Below, one piece after another: positions 20,838 through 31,440 of a DNA stretch of 64,000 bases. The notes beneath the pieces were generated by a model. The model did not search any database. It saw only the letters and a list, made by a program, of their open reading frames with translations, and was not told the DNA's origin. Made by a program: the position numbers and the translations under genes. How positions within the stretch are numbered: the stretch's first letter is position 1; each line of letters starts with the position of its first letter. Location: contig NC_069090.1 in the NCBI RefSeq assembly GCF_947172395.1, positions 11,600,226 through 11,664,225 on the forward strand, read 5' to 3'. Source of the stretch: Bicyclus anynana (lineage: Eukaryota; Arthropoda; Insecta; Lepidoptera; Nymphalidae).

Positions 20838-20975
20838 TATACTATTATAGAGAGGCAGATTTAATGTTTTAATGTGTTTGTTTGTATGTTTTGAATACGT
20901 AAGGGAAATACTGAACCGTTTTGAAAAATACAATCGGCGGCGTTGAAATCGGGCGTAAAATCTAGGTAAGTCAAA
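20838..20975 (+). repeat. Helitron-like 5' end fragment
   Basis: TCTATACTATTATAGAGAGG then GTGTTTGTTTGTATGTTTTG and a CTGAACCGTTTTGAAAAAT block, typical of CTAGT-ending Helitron starts. No 3' end. Confidence 0.5.
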
Positions 20976-21046
20976 AGTCACAAGGACAGAGGGCGACACT
21001 TACTTATTGTGTTACAGACGATGATCTTCCACTTACTATCAGGTTG

Positions 21047-21361
21047 GAGGCCACCGTGGCGCAGTAAATTTACAAGATTTGGGTTCGATCTCTGGCTTGT
21101 CCGATTGTTTTCTTAATTATTCTAGGTCTGGCTCGTAGGAGGCTATGGTCGTGGCTTCTTACCACCCTACCGGCAAAGACGTACCGCCAAGCTACTTAAC
21201 GTTCCGGTACGATGTCGTATAGAAACCAACAGGGGTGTGTATTTTCATCCTACTCTTATCAAGTTAGCCCGCTTCCATCTAAGACTGCATCATCACTTAC
21301 CATCAGGTTAGATTGTAGTCAAGGGCTAACTTGTAAACAATAAAGAATAATATTAAAAAAA
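21047..21361 (+). mobile_element. SINE-2, copy 3 (head deletion)
   Basis: GGCCACCGTGGCGCAG runs directly into AAATTTACAAGATTTGGGTT: about 12 bp between the A and B boxes is missing. Body and A-rich tail present. Confidence 0.85.
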
Positions 21362-21634
21362 GAATAAATAATAATATTAATAAAAGTGGACCTCCTGCGT
21401 GCTACGTCAATTATTATATATACGCATAAGTAACTATACATTTTTAAACACCAAACTTCCAGCAGGCTTGCCATTAATAAGTACTGATAGTTGGTATGAT
21501 GTAATCGGACGTTAGAAAAAGTTAACAGCTAGGCTATTAAGTTTACAATGAGCCATCGACGCTTTGCGTTTCGTTTAATGAAATGACTATGAACCAGTAG
21601 GTGCTAGATCTTTGTTATTTTATGAATGTTTTTT
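21362..21634. other. No gene seen
   Basis: AT-rich, unrecognised. Confidence 0.4.
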
Positions 21635-21698
21635 ATTTTTTTTATTTTATTAACCCCAACAATCTTTAAATTGTTGGGGTTAATAAAATAAAAAAAAT
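21635..21698. repeat. 29-bp perfect hairpin, 6-nt loop
   Basis: Positions 21635-21663 (containing TTATTAACCCCAACAAT) are the exact complement of 21670-21698. Confidence 0.92.
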
Positions 21699-21906
21699 TA
21701 ACCCTTTTAAAACTGCGACCACCACTTTCCAAACTCCGTACTTCTGTAGTTATTAATTTTTTATTTTTTTTAATAAATGAATAAGTACCTACATCAATTT
21801 TCTTCTGTGTGCTCATACGCGCTTTTCAAAGTTGTATCGTAGGGTCATGGGCTGACAAACTGTTAGAGATCCGGCCCTTCACAGTAGGACCTATTTTTCG
21901 AACTGA

Positions 21907-22087
21907 GGGCCTAGTGGCAGTTTGATACTGTTACTGTCACGTAACGTAAACGCGAATTTCTAAGGAATTGAAACAGCGCCATCTAGTGGCACTACTGCAC
22001 AACTGTTTCAAATCCATATAAATTTGCGTAAACGTCAACGTGATAGTAACAGTATGGAAATATTGAAAACTCCCACTAGGCACACTG
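21907..22087. mobile_element. MITE with GCCTAGTG ends
   Basis: Left GGCCTAGTGGCAGTTTGATA and right CTCCCACTAGGCACAC, then inner arms TACTGTTACTGTCACGTAAC and CAACGTGATAGTAACAGTA. The centre carries GCGCCATCTAGTGGCACTAC. About 180 bp, non-coding. Confidence 0.75.
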
Positions 22088-22099
22088 GTCTCCACAATT

Positions 22100-22178
22100 A
22101 GTAAAAGTTGACGTTACAAAAGTGCTTGTTAACTAAGCCGACTCAAAACTCAATTATTTTGATTTTGGATTTTTACAT
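22100..22178 (+). repeat. LINE 3' tail fragment
   Basis: GTTGACGTTACAAAAGTGCT then CTCAATTATTTTGATTTTGG; same tail as 17850-17999. Confidence 0.55.
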
Positions 22179-22499
22179 AATGAGGAATGTCTAGCTATCA
22201 CAGACTCAATCTATATGGAAGACTAAAAGTACCATTGATACGTTGAAGTTACAATGCAACTTTTTATCACTTCCAGCAGCTGGATTACAAGTAATTACAG
22301 TATTGTGATGTTTATTTTTTATTTCCATTTGTTACCATCATGTTTATGTATTTTAAGCATATGGTAAAATTCGATGTTACATTTTATGTGAACGAATTTC
22401 GTGTTCAATCGATTTCTATCGACAAACTGAGGCAAAAATAACACCTAACCTTGAAATCTTTGACTAACATTTGAAATCTTTTTGTTTGTAGTTGCCAAT

Positions 22500-22672
22500 C
22501 GAATGCTAAAGTTAATACTTCCGAGTAGGAACTGTATTCAAGACCCGAGGTTTTCGGTTCGAATCCTGCTCGCTGAATTGTTGTTGTATCCGATCCTACT
22601 CCGTCCTAGCACAGGTTTGCCTTAAATTGGGGGGAAATCGGAATGTTGATCATTGTACATAATTATGTATTC
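22500..22672 (+). mobile_element. SINE-like repeat, family 5 (decayed)
   Basis: B box-like TTTTCGGTTCGAATCCTGCT, then GGGGGGAAATCGGAATGTTG and ATCATTGTACATAATTAT. Shares its tail with 49027..49190. Confidence 0.55.
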
Positions 22673-22702
22673 TGTAGTCATATTAAGCAGATATGGTTAG
22701 GT

Positions 22703-23127
22703 AGTCATTTTCATGAAAGAAGTCCCGCTGCTAAAACCTGAACTAAAATTGACATTGCCTTACCCAAATGACGGCCGTGTGGCGCAGTGGGTAGTGACCC
22801 CGCTTTCTGCATCCACGGCCGTCCCACAACTGGAAAATATTTGTGTGATAAACATGAGTGTTTTTCAGTGTCTGTGTGTATTTATACATTATATAAGTAT
22901 TTATATGTAGTATATAATTGTATATTAATATTATAATATCAACTGTCTTAGCACCCATAACACAAGCTACTCTGTATGCTTACTTTGGGGCTAGATAGTG
23001 ATGTGTATTGTTTAAGTATGTTTATTTAAAAAAAAATTGACAATAAGACCGCCATTACCACATTACAATGAGCGCCATTAAGACATTAGCGCCGCGTCTG
23101 GGGGACTTCATTCATGAAAAGGACTTT
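22703..23127 (-). mobile_element. Family D MITE interrupted by SINE-3
   Basis: Left end AGTCATTTTCATGAAAGAAG and right end TTCATTCATGAAAAGGACTT are inverted. With 22773..23033 removed, the body is the reverse complement of the uninterrupted copy at 35562. This fixes the insertion point. Confidence 0.85.
22773..23033 (+). mobile_element. SINE-3 (tRNA-headed), nested
   Basis: Head GGCCGTGTGGCGCAGTGGGT with CCACGGCCGTCCCACAACTG; tail CTTAGCACCCATAACACAAG, CTTACTTTGGGGCTAGATAG, then A-rich. Flanked by AAATGAC (22766-22772) and AAATTGAC (23034-23041), the target-site duplication. Confidence 0.82.
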
Positions 23128-23830
23128 AATAATTGTTTGTTGAAAAAAATCTATTAAACAGATACTACAATGTTATATGTATTGAATTCTATGTTGAAAT
23201 GTATATTAACTTGTTCATTCGACGGTATGACTACAACCACAGTAAAGATATTACAAGCAGTATAATAACTCGGCCGTATTTTTGAAATAAATACCTACAG
23301 CCGCGCGGTACGTAAACATGTCATAGGGCTGCCCGCATGCAGCAATTTAATTACATTTGCTAACTTTGTGTTTCCACTTAGTTTTGTGATTGTAAATAAA
23401 CTTTTTTTATATAAACAAATAAAATACTTTGTAAATTGTAGTAAAATGGGAAGTGATAACTAAAAATGCGTGTTTTTTGATTGGTTGATTTAATTAAGGC
23501 TGATACTACGTCAATGATCTTGAAGGATTGGTCGTATTCTTAAACATATTTATTTCGGTGATGCCATCTAGGTATTACCTCCACACTACGTGAACAAATA
23601 AAAAAAAAGATAAATACCTTCATGAAATTGTAGTGATTTAAAATAGATAATGAAACAATGAACAAACGCACTAATTGTCCCTACGATACGATAGTTCCCC
23701 TAGATTTCTCTAGGATGCCATTATCAGATCCTGACATGAAAAAAATGGGACTAACCTGAAAGAATATTCATCCAAAGAAAAAAAAAACGGTTTACAAATG
23801 ACGGAAATATCGCTGTAAATACGATACGAT
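23128..23830. other. No gene seen
   Basis: AT-rich and unrecognised. Confidence 0.4.
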
Positions 23831-23851
23831 TCTTTTTGGAAGTCGGTTAAA
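23831..23851 (-). repeat. Family E MITE end
   Basis: TCTTTTTGGAAGTCGGTTAA; single terminus only. Confidence 0.5.
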
Positions 23852-23989
23852 ATTCTTGTCACCAATGCCAAGCTGAGCAAAAGTTTTATGAGCTTGCACA
23901 TTAAAGTGCATAAAATCCGCCATTTTGATTTTTTAAGAACTAAGTTACCCAGTGACACTCGGCCTATCTAGACGAGTCTAATGACATAT

Positions 23990-24240
23990 CATTTATCAGT
24001 ATGTGTGCTTGGCAAATTTGTTCGTAACACTCCCGAAGGTCGGCGCGGTCCGGGAGGGGGGTAACGATGCCCAGCGCGTACGACTTCACACCCGCGCAGT
24101 CCTTTCCTCCCGTCGCCCGCATACAACAACAAGTCATAACATTCAAACACATACTCCTCCTTTGGGCTTCGCCGCAGTCGGGTAACAAAACACAAATGAT
24201 CCGAGCACAGTCACACAATACATTGTACAAGCAGTCGAGG
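23990..24240 (-). repeat. GC-rich block, probably repeat-derived
   Basis: The minus strand contains TTTGTTACCCGACTGCGGCG and AAGGAGGAGTATGTGTTTGA, words I associate with lepidopteran interspersed repeats, beside CGGACCGCGCCGACC. A minus-strand open frame crosses it but is cysteine-rich without any known pattern. An exon cannot be ruled out. Confidence 0.4.
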
Positions 24241-24934
24241 TTTTAATACAAGCTTATCGTACCTACTGTATCGTGATTCATGAACCACGTATAGCTACAT
24301 ATTTCAATCGTGTCAATCACTTTCCTTTACTCTATTCACTTTATTTACTAATCCAGATACCTACCTTTATTCTGGAGATAAAAGGAAATACCTTATCCAT
24401 TAAAAAATACAAGATTATGTACCTACCTACTAATAAGTAAATTTATTTTAAAGTTAACCTTTCAGAGTTTCCAGGTAACTTAAAAAAAGTTATCTCTGGA
24501 TGGGATAATTTTGAATTCATGCATCCAAAAACGGCACAGTATTTCCTACTGGTCATAATTAAAAAAATCTAATACTATTAATACACTTTACTCTGTTAAT
24601 ACACCGTGCGTTCGTTCGTCACCGCGGCACAGTCGCGACTGTCTTCACCCTACGATCACCCCATGTTCAAGGAGCGTAGGTATAGCTCGCGTTTCGACCT
24701 CTAGTATGAAGTCCAACTACTGGTTGTAATATCTTTTCTGTGCTACAACTGCAGACCACAGGAAACTCGAGACGTGGTAGCTACTAATTCATATTAGAAA
24801 CGACTGCTCATAAAACAATACTCACATTAAGCTCTGTAATATACTAAAAATAATTTTGACAGATTGATTTTGATATGTATTTTGAACTGATAGTGAGGTA
24901 TGTTTCTGATTACAAAAATATATATTAGTGTATT
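24241..24934. other. No gene seen
   Basis: AT-rich with a GC-richer patch at 24610-24700. No splice-bounded frame found. Confidence 0.4.
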
Positions 24935-25152
24935 TCTACTATATAAAAATAACTCGGGTTTTCCTTCCTGACGCTATAACTCCAGAACGGACCAACCGAT
25001 TTCCACGGTTTTGCATTCGTTGGAAAGGTCTCGGGCTCCGTGAGGTTTATAGCAAAAAAAAGTGGTAGGGTAGGGTAGGGGTAGGTTAATGTAGGGGTAG
25101 GGTAGGAGTAGGGTAGGGGTAAGTCAAAGCGAAGCTTGACCGAGTCCGCTAG
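24935..25152 (+). mobile_element. Non-autonomous Helitron with internal TAGGG minisatellite
   Basis: 5' TCTACTATATAAAAATAACT, 3' hairpin GTCAAAGCGAAGCTTGAC, then CGAGTCCG and CTAG (25149-25152) before T. TC start, stem-loop close to the end and CTAG terminus are the Helitron hallmarks. The middle (25064-25121) is a run of GTAGGG/GTAGGGG units. Confidence 0.8.
25064..25121 (+). repeat. (GTAGGG)n minisatellite
   Basis: About ten imperfect GTAGGG(G) units inside the Helitron. Confidence 0.85.
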
Positions 25153-25769
25153 TACTGTATATATATTTTCATCAAACAAGTAAGACCTATCAGATTTTGG
25201 TTCCCCAAGTATTTACTGAAAGGTTTCTAAATTAGTGCAATGATTTTACAATAGATGGCGAGGGAGCCTTCTTTAAGTAGTTAGTGTTGTAATGTATATG
25301 AAAATTCAAAGATAAAACATGTGTACTGAAAAAAATATATACGGAATACAAAACAAAAGATATTATGATGCAAGATTTTCATCATCTCGAGAAAATTCTA
25401 AACAAGATGAGACAATATCTCATCCTTATCTACTACAAGTATCAACTATAGTTGATAAGATTTCAAATATGGTAAGATTTACGAAACATTCATCTTCATT
25501 TATCGATACTATCTGTGAATTTCGTAAAACCCGAGTAATAAAACGGAAATACCTATCTATGTTTTAACAAATCATTATCCGAAGAAACTTAAAACCTTAA
25601 TTCCCATATTTGATGCGTTTTGTCATTGTAGATAATAATAACAAATTAAACAATAAATAAATAATATAAAAACTAAATTGAAATTTTGACTGTAATGTTA
25701 TAAATGCTACAACGATTTAGTTATGTGTTACGCTTACACGCCCAAGCCACTGAAGTGATTTATAAAACT
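25153..25769. other. No gene seen
   Basis: An 82-codon open frame at 25319-25567 has no recognisable domain. Confidence 0.4.
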
Positions 25770-25893
25770 CTTTCACCCATGGAAAGTTACATTATCAGCA
25801 AGTATAAAGGCTCAGGTTTATCTCTGTATTCCCACTGGAATGGAAAGTATTAAATGGGTGGGTAAGTAGTAAATGGGTGTGACCGCGGCGCGA
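25770..25893 (+). repeat. Helitron-like fragment
   Basis: ATGGAAAGTTACATTATCAG and TTTATCTCTGTATTCCCACT, then GGTGTGACCGCGGCGCGAC; matches the body of the third Helitron type. Ends lost. Confidence 0.45.
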
Positions 25894-26358
25894 CCGATAT
25901 TAAATTATAAAACCAATCATCGGCGTTAGCTTATAATAATGCCCTATTTCAAAACCAATATCTTTTCTTTTCAAAAGCTCTTAAGTATACAAAAATAAAA
26001 TACTTTTGTGTATTTAGATGCCGGTTGAAGTTCCATGACAACATGGCACGATGGTTATACCTATTTCATAGTTTGAATGTTGTTGAAAACATGGCTTGCA
26101 AACATTAAAAGTAAGTTAAATAATATTATTTATCGCAAAAAGTTTTTAGTTTTTACATATGCTCTTAATGTAAAGTAAAAAGTCAATTTAAAACAAAAAC
26201 GTTCTTTAATTATGGATATCTCTCAAGATGATCCTCACGATCTGAAATCTTAAATAGTTTCGGTTGAGAAAATACACACTTTTTACTTTGAATGCTTAGT
26301 AACACAGTCAATCATTTACGAGAATCATGTTAAATATTAGCTTATGTTTTGAATTGTA

Positions 26359-26658
26359 ACATCATCATCATTATAAACCCATATTCGGCTCACTGCTGAG
26401 CTCGAGTCTCCTCTCTAAATGAGAGGGGTTAGGCCATTAGTCTACCACGCTGACCCAATGCGGATTGGCAGACTTCACACACGCAAAGAATTAAAAAAAA
26501 TCTCCACGATGTTTTTCCTTCACCGTTTGAGACACATGATATTGAATTTCTTAAAATGCACACAACTGAAAAGTTGGTGGTGCATGCCCCGGACCGGATT
26601 AGAACCCACGCCCTCCGGAATCGGAGGCAGAGGTTATATCCACTGGACTATCACGTCT
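26359..26658 (-). mobile_element. SINE-1, copy 6
   Basis: Left ATCATCATCATTATAAACCC (tail), right CCGGACCGGATTAGAACCC (B box) and TATATCCACTGGACTATC (A box). Small internal deletion near 26500. Confidence 0.88.
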
Positions 26659-27610
26659 CTCTTTGATTAGTATACCTACCTCTTATTGTACCTAAGGAGA
26701 ATATTTTACCCTTCTACTCTACGAGACTTGTTAGAAAGCGATCATATATGCGGTTATTTTCTACTCACGATTCAGTCATATTCCTCAACGATTAGTATGA
26801 AAATATCAAGAAAAACAAAGTTCTATCAAAACTAAACTAAGCCATGGTATAGATATTTAAATAAAAATCTGTGTCTATGTTAATTAAGAATGTTTTCGCT
26901 TATAAATATTTCGCTAAAAATTTAAATTATTATGCATATAATATTAACCAGTCTTAAGATCAAGGTCCCGTATAAAATTTTAATGATATTATAACGACGT
27001 GGATTATGCACGTTAGAAATATCTACCAAGTTATAAAGAAAATTCTTTAATTTTTAAAGTGGAAGGAACACCGATACTAAAAGGAACTCTTGTAACTTAT
27101 GACGTCACCGAAATAAGTTGCTGGATCTCTACATGTAGTTCATACGTAAAGTACTCTACAATCAAGACGCGTGAGGCGACTTCGGTGGGAGTCTCCGCGC
27201 CCCTGCGTAACCGGTCATACCTAAAATCTTGTGCTGTGTAGCTTAACGCACGATATTTGGAAACGTCATAAAGATTGCATCCGACTATACAAACACATTT
27301 TCTCTGCGGCAATTTATTTAATAATATTTAGTAACATTTATTTTATAATTTGTAATATCAATGGATTAAGTAGTGCGTAACTACCTAATTCATAGACAAT
27401 GTAGTGTAATTCTGTATGTATGTAGATGAAATAGAAAGATACTGAATTGCAAATAATTTAAACAAAATATTCATAAAATTGCATGACACACAAACAAAGT
27501 ATGAATTGTAGTCAATTAATGCCAAAATCTTAGCAAAATTTCTTGCTAAACTAAAAATAGATAGACCAGAGCATAAATATATAAAAAAAAAAAAAAGTAT
27601 TACGCATTGG
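26659..27610. other. No gene seen
   Basis: GC-richer at 27160-27230 (AAGACGCGTGAGGCGACTTC); no domain in the overlapping frames. Possibly an unclassified repeat. Confidence 0.4.
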
Positions 27611-27803
27611 TTTTAACCGACTTCAAAAAAAGGAGTAGGTTCTCAATTCGATGCGTATGTTTTTTAATGTTTTTTAACTTATAACTTCGTCATATACTTC
27701 CAGGTTCCAGTAATTTTCATGAAAATCGGTTATGTAATTTTGTGTTAAAATTAAAAAAATACCAACCGAATTGAGAACCTCCTCCTTTTTGAAGTCGGTT
27801 AAT
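27611..27803. mobile_element. Family E MITE, complete
   Basis: Left TTTTAACCGACTTCAAAAAA then AGGAGTAGGTTCTCAATTCG; right GAATTGAGAACCTCCTCCTT then TTTGAAGTCGGTTAA. About 38-bp terminal inverted repeats around a 190-bp element. Single ends recur at 2966, 23831, 29513, 39869 and 57371. Confidence 0.85.
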
Positions 27804-27902
27804 AACTGAAATACGTCTTTGAAGTCAGTTCAATTTTCATGTTAAAAAGATAATTAACAAAATAAAACTCCCGTTATTTTCGTAATCGATTAAAGTATTA
27901 TA

Positions 27903-28142
27903 CTACTGGCTGGACTTAGATCGACTATTAATGTAGTTCATGTCCACACTCCGGGCTAACTTGCCCAGGAAACAATCTAGCTCACTAACCGGTCCAGTGT
28001 CAGGATAACGGGTTACTTGCAACTTGCAACTGAAATAATATATTGAGCATCCCGCCGTAATCTCGGCGCGGAAACTATCCATATTTTCAATCTGTTTTAT
28101 TTCATACCACACTTCTTCCTTGTACGCCCATTTAAGTAGCAT
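27903..28142 (-). CDS. Unassigned 79-codon open frame
   Basis: The minus-strand frame reads MLLKWAYKEEVWYEIKQIEN then MDSFRAEITAGCSIYYFSCK and a varied C-terminal half. It is less biased than most frames here and has mixed codon use. It contains an acceptor-like TATATTATTTCAG at about 28035, so it could be an exon edge or part of an old captured gene. No family recognised. Low confidence that it is a gene. Confidence 0.2.
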   Translation of the reverse strand: MLLKWAYKEEVWYEIKQIENMDSFRAEITAGCSIYYFSCKLQVTRYPDTGPVSELDCFLGKLARSVDMNYINSRSKSSQ

Positions 28143-28270
28143 TTAAGTTGAAGGTTTTATATCACAGTCACTATCCTCTTAATTGCTAATCTATTTTTAC
28201 AGCGCCAGGCCTGGGAATTTTCCTCAATCTTTCCAGGAGAGGGGGTATCTTATATCCACACTACTCCAAT

Positions 28271-28686
28271 CAAAAAATTCAAAAATCTTTTGAACAAAAA
28301 AAACTTAATTCAAAGATGCATTACCACAGAAAACATGTACAAGGCATTACTCTAACAGGCTCTCGAATTTTATTTTGTTTTTTGTTATTATGTTATTTTT
28401 ATTTTTTTTTCGTTTTTTAGAGTCAGCTAATTTTTTTTATTAAAAAGGTTTTTAATTTTCTGTTTTTAGTCTGACCTAGCATAGTGACCGTAGGTCACAG
28501 TATGTACAATTTCTTTCACTTGTTTCAGTTACTTTGCGTTTAACAAAAAAATACTAAACCGATTCTTATGAAAATTAAATGGGATCAATCTGGAAGTATA
28601 CTTTTTCAAACAACAAAATAATTTACAAAATTGGTTAATAAATGAAGTTTGGAGGTAACAAACATACGCGTCAAGAAGCTCTTGTC
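28271..28686. other. No gene seen
   Basis: T-rich tracts (28380-28440), unrecognised. Confidence 0.4.
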
Positions 28687-28689
28687 GGT

Positions 28690-28750
28690 TAAAAATTCAT
28701 TTATTTCAAGCTATCTTACTTTATAAACACTTTTGGAACGTCAGGTTTGT
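28690..28750 (-). repeat. LINE 3' tail fragment
   Basis: The minus strand reads CCTGACGTTCCAAAAGTGTT and GAAATAAATGAATTTTTAAC. Confidence 0.55.
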
Positions 28751-28852
28751 GTGTTAGTATTAACAGTTAACTTAGAAGATAGATGCTTAATTGCGAGTTA
28801 GGGGGGTGTAACATTACTAATTCCCAATTCTGACTAAAAATTCACAATATTA

Positions 28853-28911
28853 ACGAAGACTCGAACCCAGGACCTCCTGATCTGGCTAACCATTCGACCA
28901 AACGAGGTAAT
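28853..28911 (-). repeat. tRNA-like SINE head, family 4
   Basis: The minus strand reads ACCTCGTTTGGTCGAATGGT, TAGCCAGATCAGGAGG, then CCTGGGTTCGAGTC. A and B boxes without an intact tRNA cloverleaf. Confidence 0.55.
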
Positions 28912-29145
28912 TACTTAGGTAATTTATAAACTTTCTTGTAACTGTATGTACAATGTAAAGGAACATCTAAGTGTAATGATGCTATTACTTTCATCTCCTA
29001 CATTAGGCCTCACCTGCACTGTGGCGATCGTCAGAATGTTAATTGGAAACTTATCTAAGGGCATTCACCTTTCAGATAACGTTTAACTATAGCGCAGTTT
29101 GGAATTCCGTAGTAACCTGATTTCTTTAATTAACGCTCTTTAGTT

Positions 29146-29191
29146 TACAACTATTAAGATATCGATGATACTCGATACCTTAATAGTTGTA
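29146..29191. repeat. 20-bp hairpin with one mismatch, 6-nt loop
   Basis: TACAACTATTAAGATATCGA (29146-29165) and TCGATACCTTAATAGTTGTA (29172-29191). Confidence 0.88.
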
Positions 29192-29261
29192 CTTTCATAG
29201 TCTTTTCATTTCATCTGTTTATTTAAATTACAAGCTAGCCCTTGAATGCAGTCTAAAAACA

Positions 29262-29460
29262 GGCGTCCACAGATCCGCATTGTACGCTTCGGACGCATCG
29301 CATCAAACGGATTTTAGTATTCTTTGTATAGAAAGTTATACAAGTGCGTCCACTGATCCGCATGGTACGGATCGCATAGAACGGATTTTATTTACCGTAA
29401 AATTAAAAATCCTTTTGATGCGATGCGTTCGATACATACGATGCAGTTCAGTGGACGTCT
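29262..29460. mobile_element. MITE with GGCGTCCAC ends
   Basis: Left GGCGTCCACAGATCCGCATT, GGACGCATCGCATCAAACGG; right TTTTGATGCGATGCGTTCGA and CAGTTCAGTGGACGTC. The inner segment GTGCGTCCACTGATCCGCAT (29345) is a second left end, so two copies are probably merged. Confidence 0.75.
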
Positions 29461-29512
29461 ACCATAAGATGAAAGCCAACTCTACTCATACCTTTGTCGG
29501 TTTCTATGCGTT

Positions 29513-29600
29513 TTTTAACCGACTTCAAAAAAAGGAGGAGGTTTCTCAATTCGACCGTATATATATATATGTGTTCGCGCATAACTTCGTCGTTTATGGA
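29513..29600 (+). repeat. Family E MITE, left half
   Basis: TTTTAACCGACTTCAAAAAA then AGGAGGAGGTTTCTCAATTC; no right end. Followed by (TA)n. Confidence 0.65.
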
Positions 29601-29988
29601 CCAATTTTAATAATTCTTTTTTTTACTTGTTTACTGTGTATTTATAGTATTTTTAACCTACTTCCGAAAAAGAAGAGCTTCTTTGATGTTAGTGGTATAC
29701 ATATGTTTTTGTGTAGGTACCTACTCGCATGTTCAATGATAATTTTGTATTGAATGACATTAGAGCACTTTAGTTTTTATTTTTATTTTGAGGTAGAATA
29801 ACTTGAAATATTCACATCATTAGGATGTTGTAAGGTAAAGATATAAATGTATTTTTATTGCAGCTAAGCCATTATAGTGGTACTGCGAAACTCACACCAA
29901 CTTGTGATTGAAACGTCGACAAAACAATGTTTAGTTCGGCATCGTCATCTACATAATAATAAATCAATATATCATCAATACATATAAA

Positions 29989-30315
29989 GAGAGACGTTAT
30001 AGCCTAGTGGATATAACCTGTGTCTTCGACGCTGAGGGTGTAGGTTTGAATCCGGTCCGGGGCGTGCACCTCCAACATTTTAGTTGTGTGCATTTAAGAA
30101 ATTATTAATATCACGTGATATTATCTCGTGTCTCAAACAGTGAACGAAAAACATCGTGAGGAAACCTGCATATCTGAGAAATTTCTTCATTCTCTACGTT
30201 GTGTGTAAAGTCTGCCAATCCGCATTTGGCCAGCGTGGTGGACTAAGGCCTAACCCCTCTCATTCTGAAAGAAGACTGTGTTTAACAGTGAGACGAATAT
30301 GGGTTGTTGATGATG
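29989..30315 (+). mobile_element. SINE-1, copy 7
   Basis: Full-length diverged copy: GTTATAGCCTAGTGGATAT, AGGTTTGAATCCGGTCCGG, tail GGGTTGTTGATGATG. Candidate duplication ACATATAAA at 29980-29988 and 30316-30324. Confidence 0.88.
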
Positions 30316-30324
30316 ACATATAAA

Positions 30325-31141
30325 TAAAATCAAGTATCTGTCTGTGATTCTAAAATGACTGTTTTCTCATACTTATTACCACGAAACTAAAACCTTTATT
30401 TAATTTTTGTCTGTCTGTCTATCCGGGGGTTATATTTGGAATAGCTGGACTGATTTTAATGCGAATTTCACTGGGAGATAGAGGGGCCTACTGAGGAATA
30501 TGTTGGTTATTCGGGCGTCGGCTAGTAATAAAATAAACTTAAATAAATTCGGGGCCCGTTCCACAATCAATTGGCGTTTTGGTTCTGAAATCGCAAAAGT
30601 ATAAAAAGTATATTAAAAGAAATAAAGCCATTCTTGATTGATTGATTAGCGTTGTTTCCTAAAAATATTTAATATAGTTTCTAAAACAAGATTTATATAA
30701 AAGAACAATAAATTATATTAACGGAAATGTATAGCAGCGGATGCGTTTTACCGTTTAATTAATTAATTATTTTAATTTAGTTTTTAACAATAAAATATTA
30801 CATCCGTAAGTACATTGAAATATGCGTAAACCTTCGCAAGGTTTTGTTAACGCTACTATATCTGAAGTTAACTGTTAATATGCGCAAGAGAACATAAAAT
30901 TACAACTTCATTATTCTCACAATTGGTCCAAGGTTTGGTGCTTGGCTCACGCGTAAATAATTTGTATTACACTCTAGCAATCATAACAGACATAATTCAT
31001 ACTAACCATAGATAATAATGAGTCTGGCGTAATTTAAAAAATACACGCAATTTTAGAGCTTTTAAGTCACTTATGTATTTTTCAACGCTTTTTAAAGTTT
31101 TTATTGTATTGCCAAACAAAAAACATCAAATTAATTTCACA
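30325..31141. other. No gene; one Helitron-like 3' end
   Basis: TTCGGGCGTCGGCTAGT at 30520-30536 looks like a Helitron terminus following TTTGTCTGTCTGTCTATCCG. The remainder is AT-rich and unrecognised. Confidence 0.45.
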
Positions 31142-31344
31142 ACTAGCGGACGCCCGCGACTTCGTTCGCGTGGAAATCCCGCGGGAACCATGGTTATTTT
31201 CTGAATGAAAAGTCCCTATCCATTGTTAATCCAGAATATTTTTTTTCCATTCCAAATTTTAGCCAAATCGTTTTAGTAGTCGCAGCGTAAAGGAAGAACA
31301 AACATATACACTTACACACAAGATTTCGCCTATATAATATTAGT
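31142..31344 (-). mobile_element. Helitron, second lepidopteran type
   Basis: The minus strand ends GACGAAGTCGCGGGCG-like sequence then TCCGCTAGT at 31142. It includes ATCCCGCGGGAACCATGG. The 5' end (CTAATATTATATAGGC) is near 31344. A partial second copy follows at 31357-31440. Confidence 0.75.
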
Positions 31345-31440
31345 GTGATGTGATAGTGGAAGCCCGCGACTTCGTCCGTGTGAAAATTCGTTTTCCACGA
31401 ATCCTGCACGAATCGTGCATTTTATTGAGATAAAGAGTAG

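Noticed and set aside
22773..22860. Possible tRNA gene
   Set aside because: It has tRNA-like boxes, but the head continues into a SINE body and tail and the cloverleaf is not intact. The same applies at 28853, 36202, 38135, 49027 and 59040.
23964..24230. GC-rich minus-strand frame as an exon
   Set aside because: No splice sites at its edges, and part of it reads like an interspersed repeat. Kept only as a low-confidence repeat.
25064..25121. Telomere-like TAGGG array
   Set aside because: Insect telomeres are usually TTAGG. This array is irregular GTAGGG(G) inside a Helitron.
29187..29753. 188-codon open frame, the longest in the window
   Set aside because: It runs through a MITE, a half MITE and a (TA)n tract with no domain or splice support.
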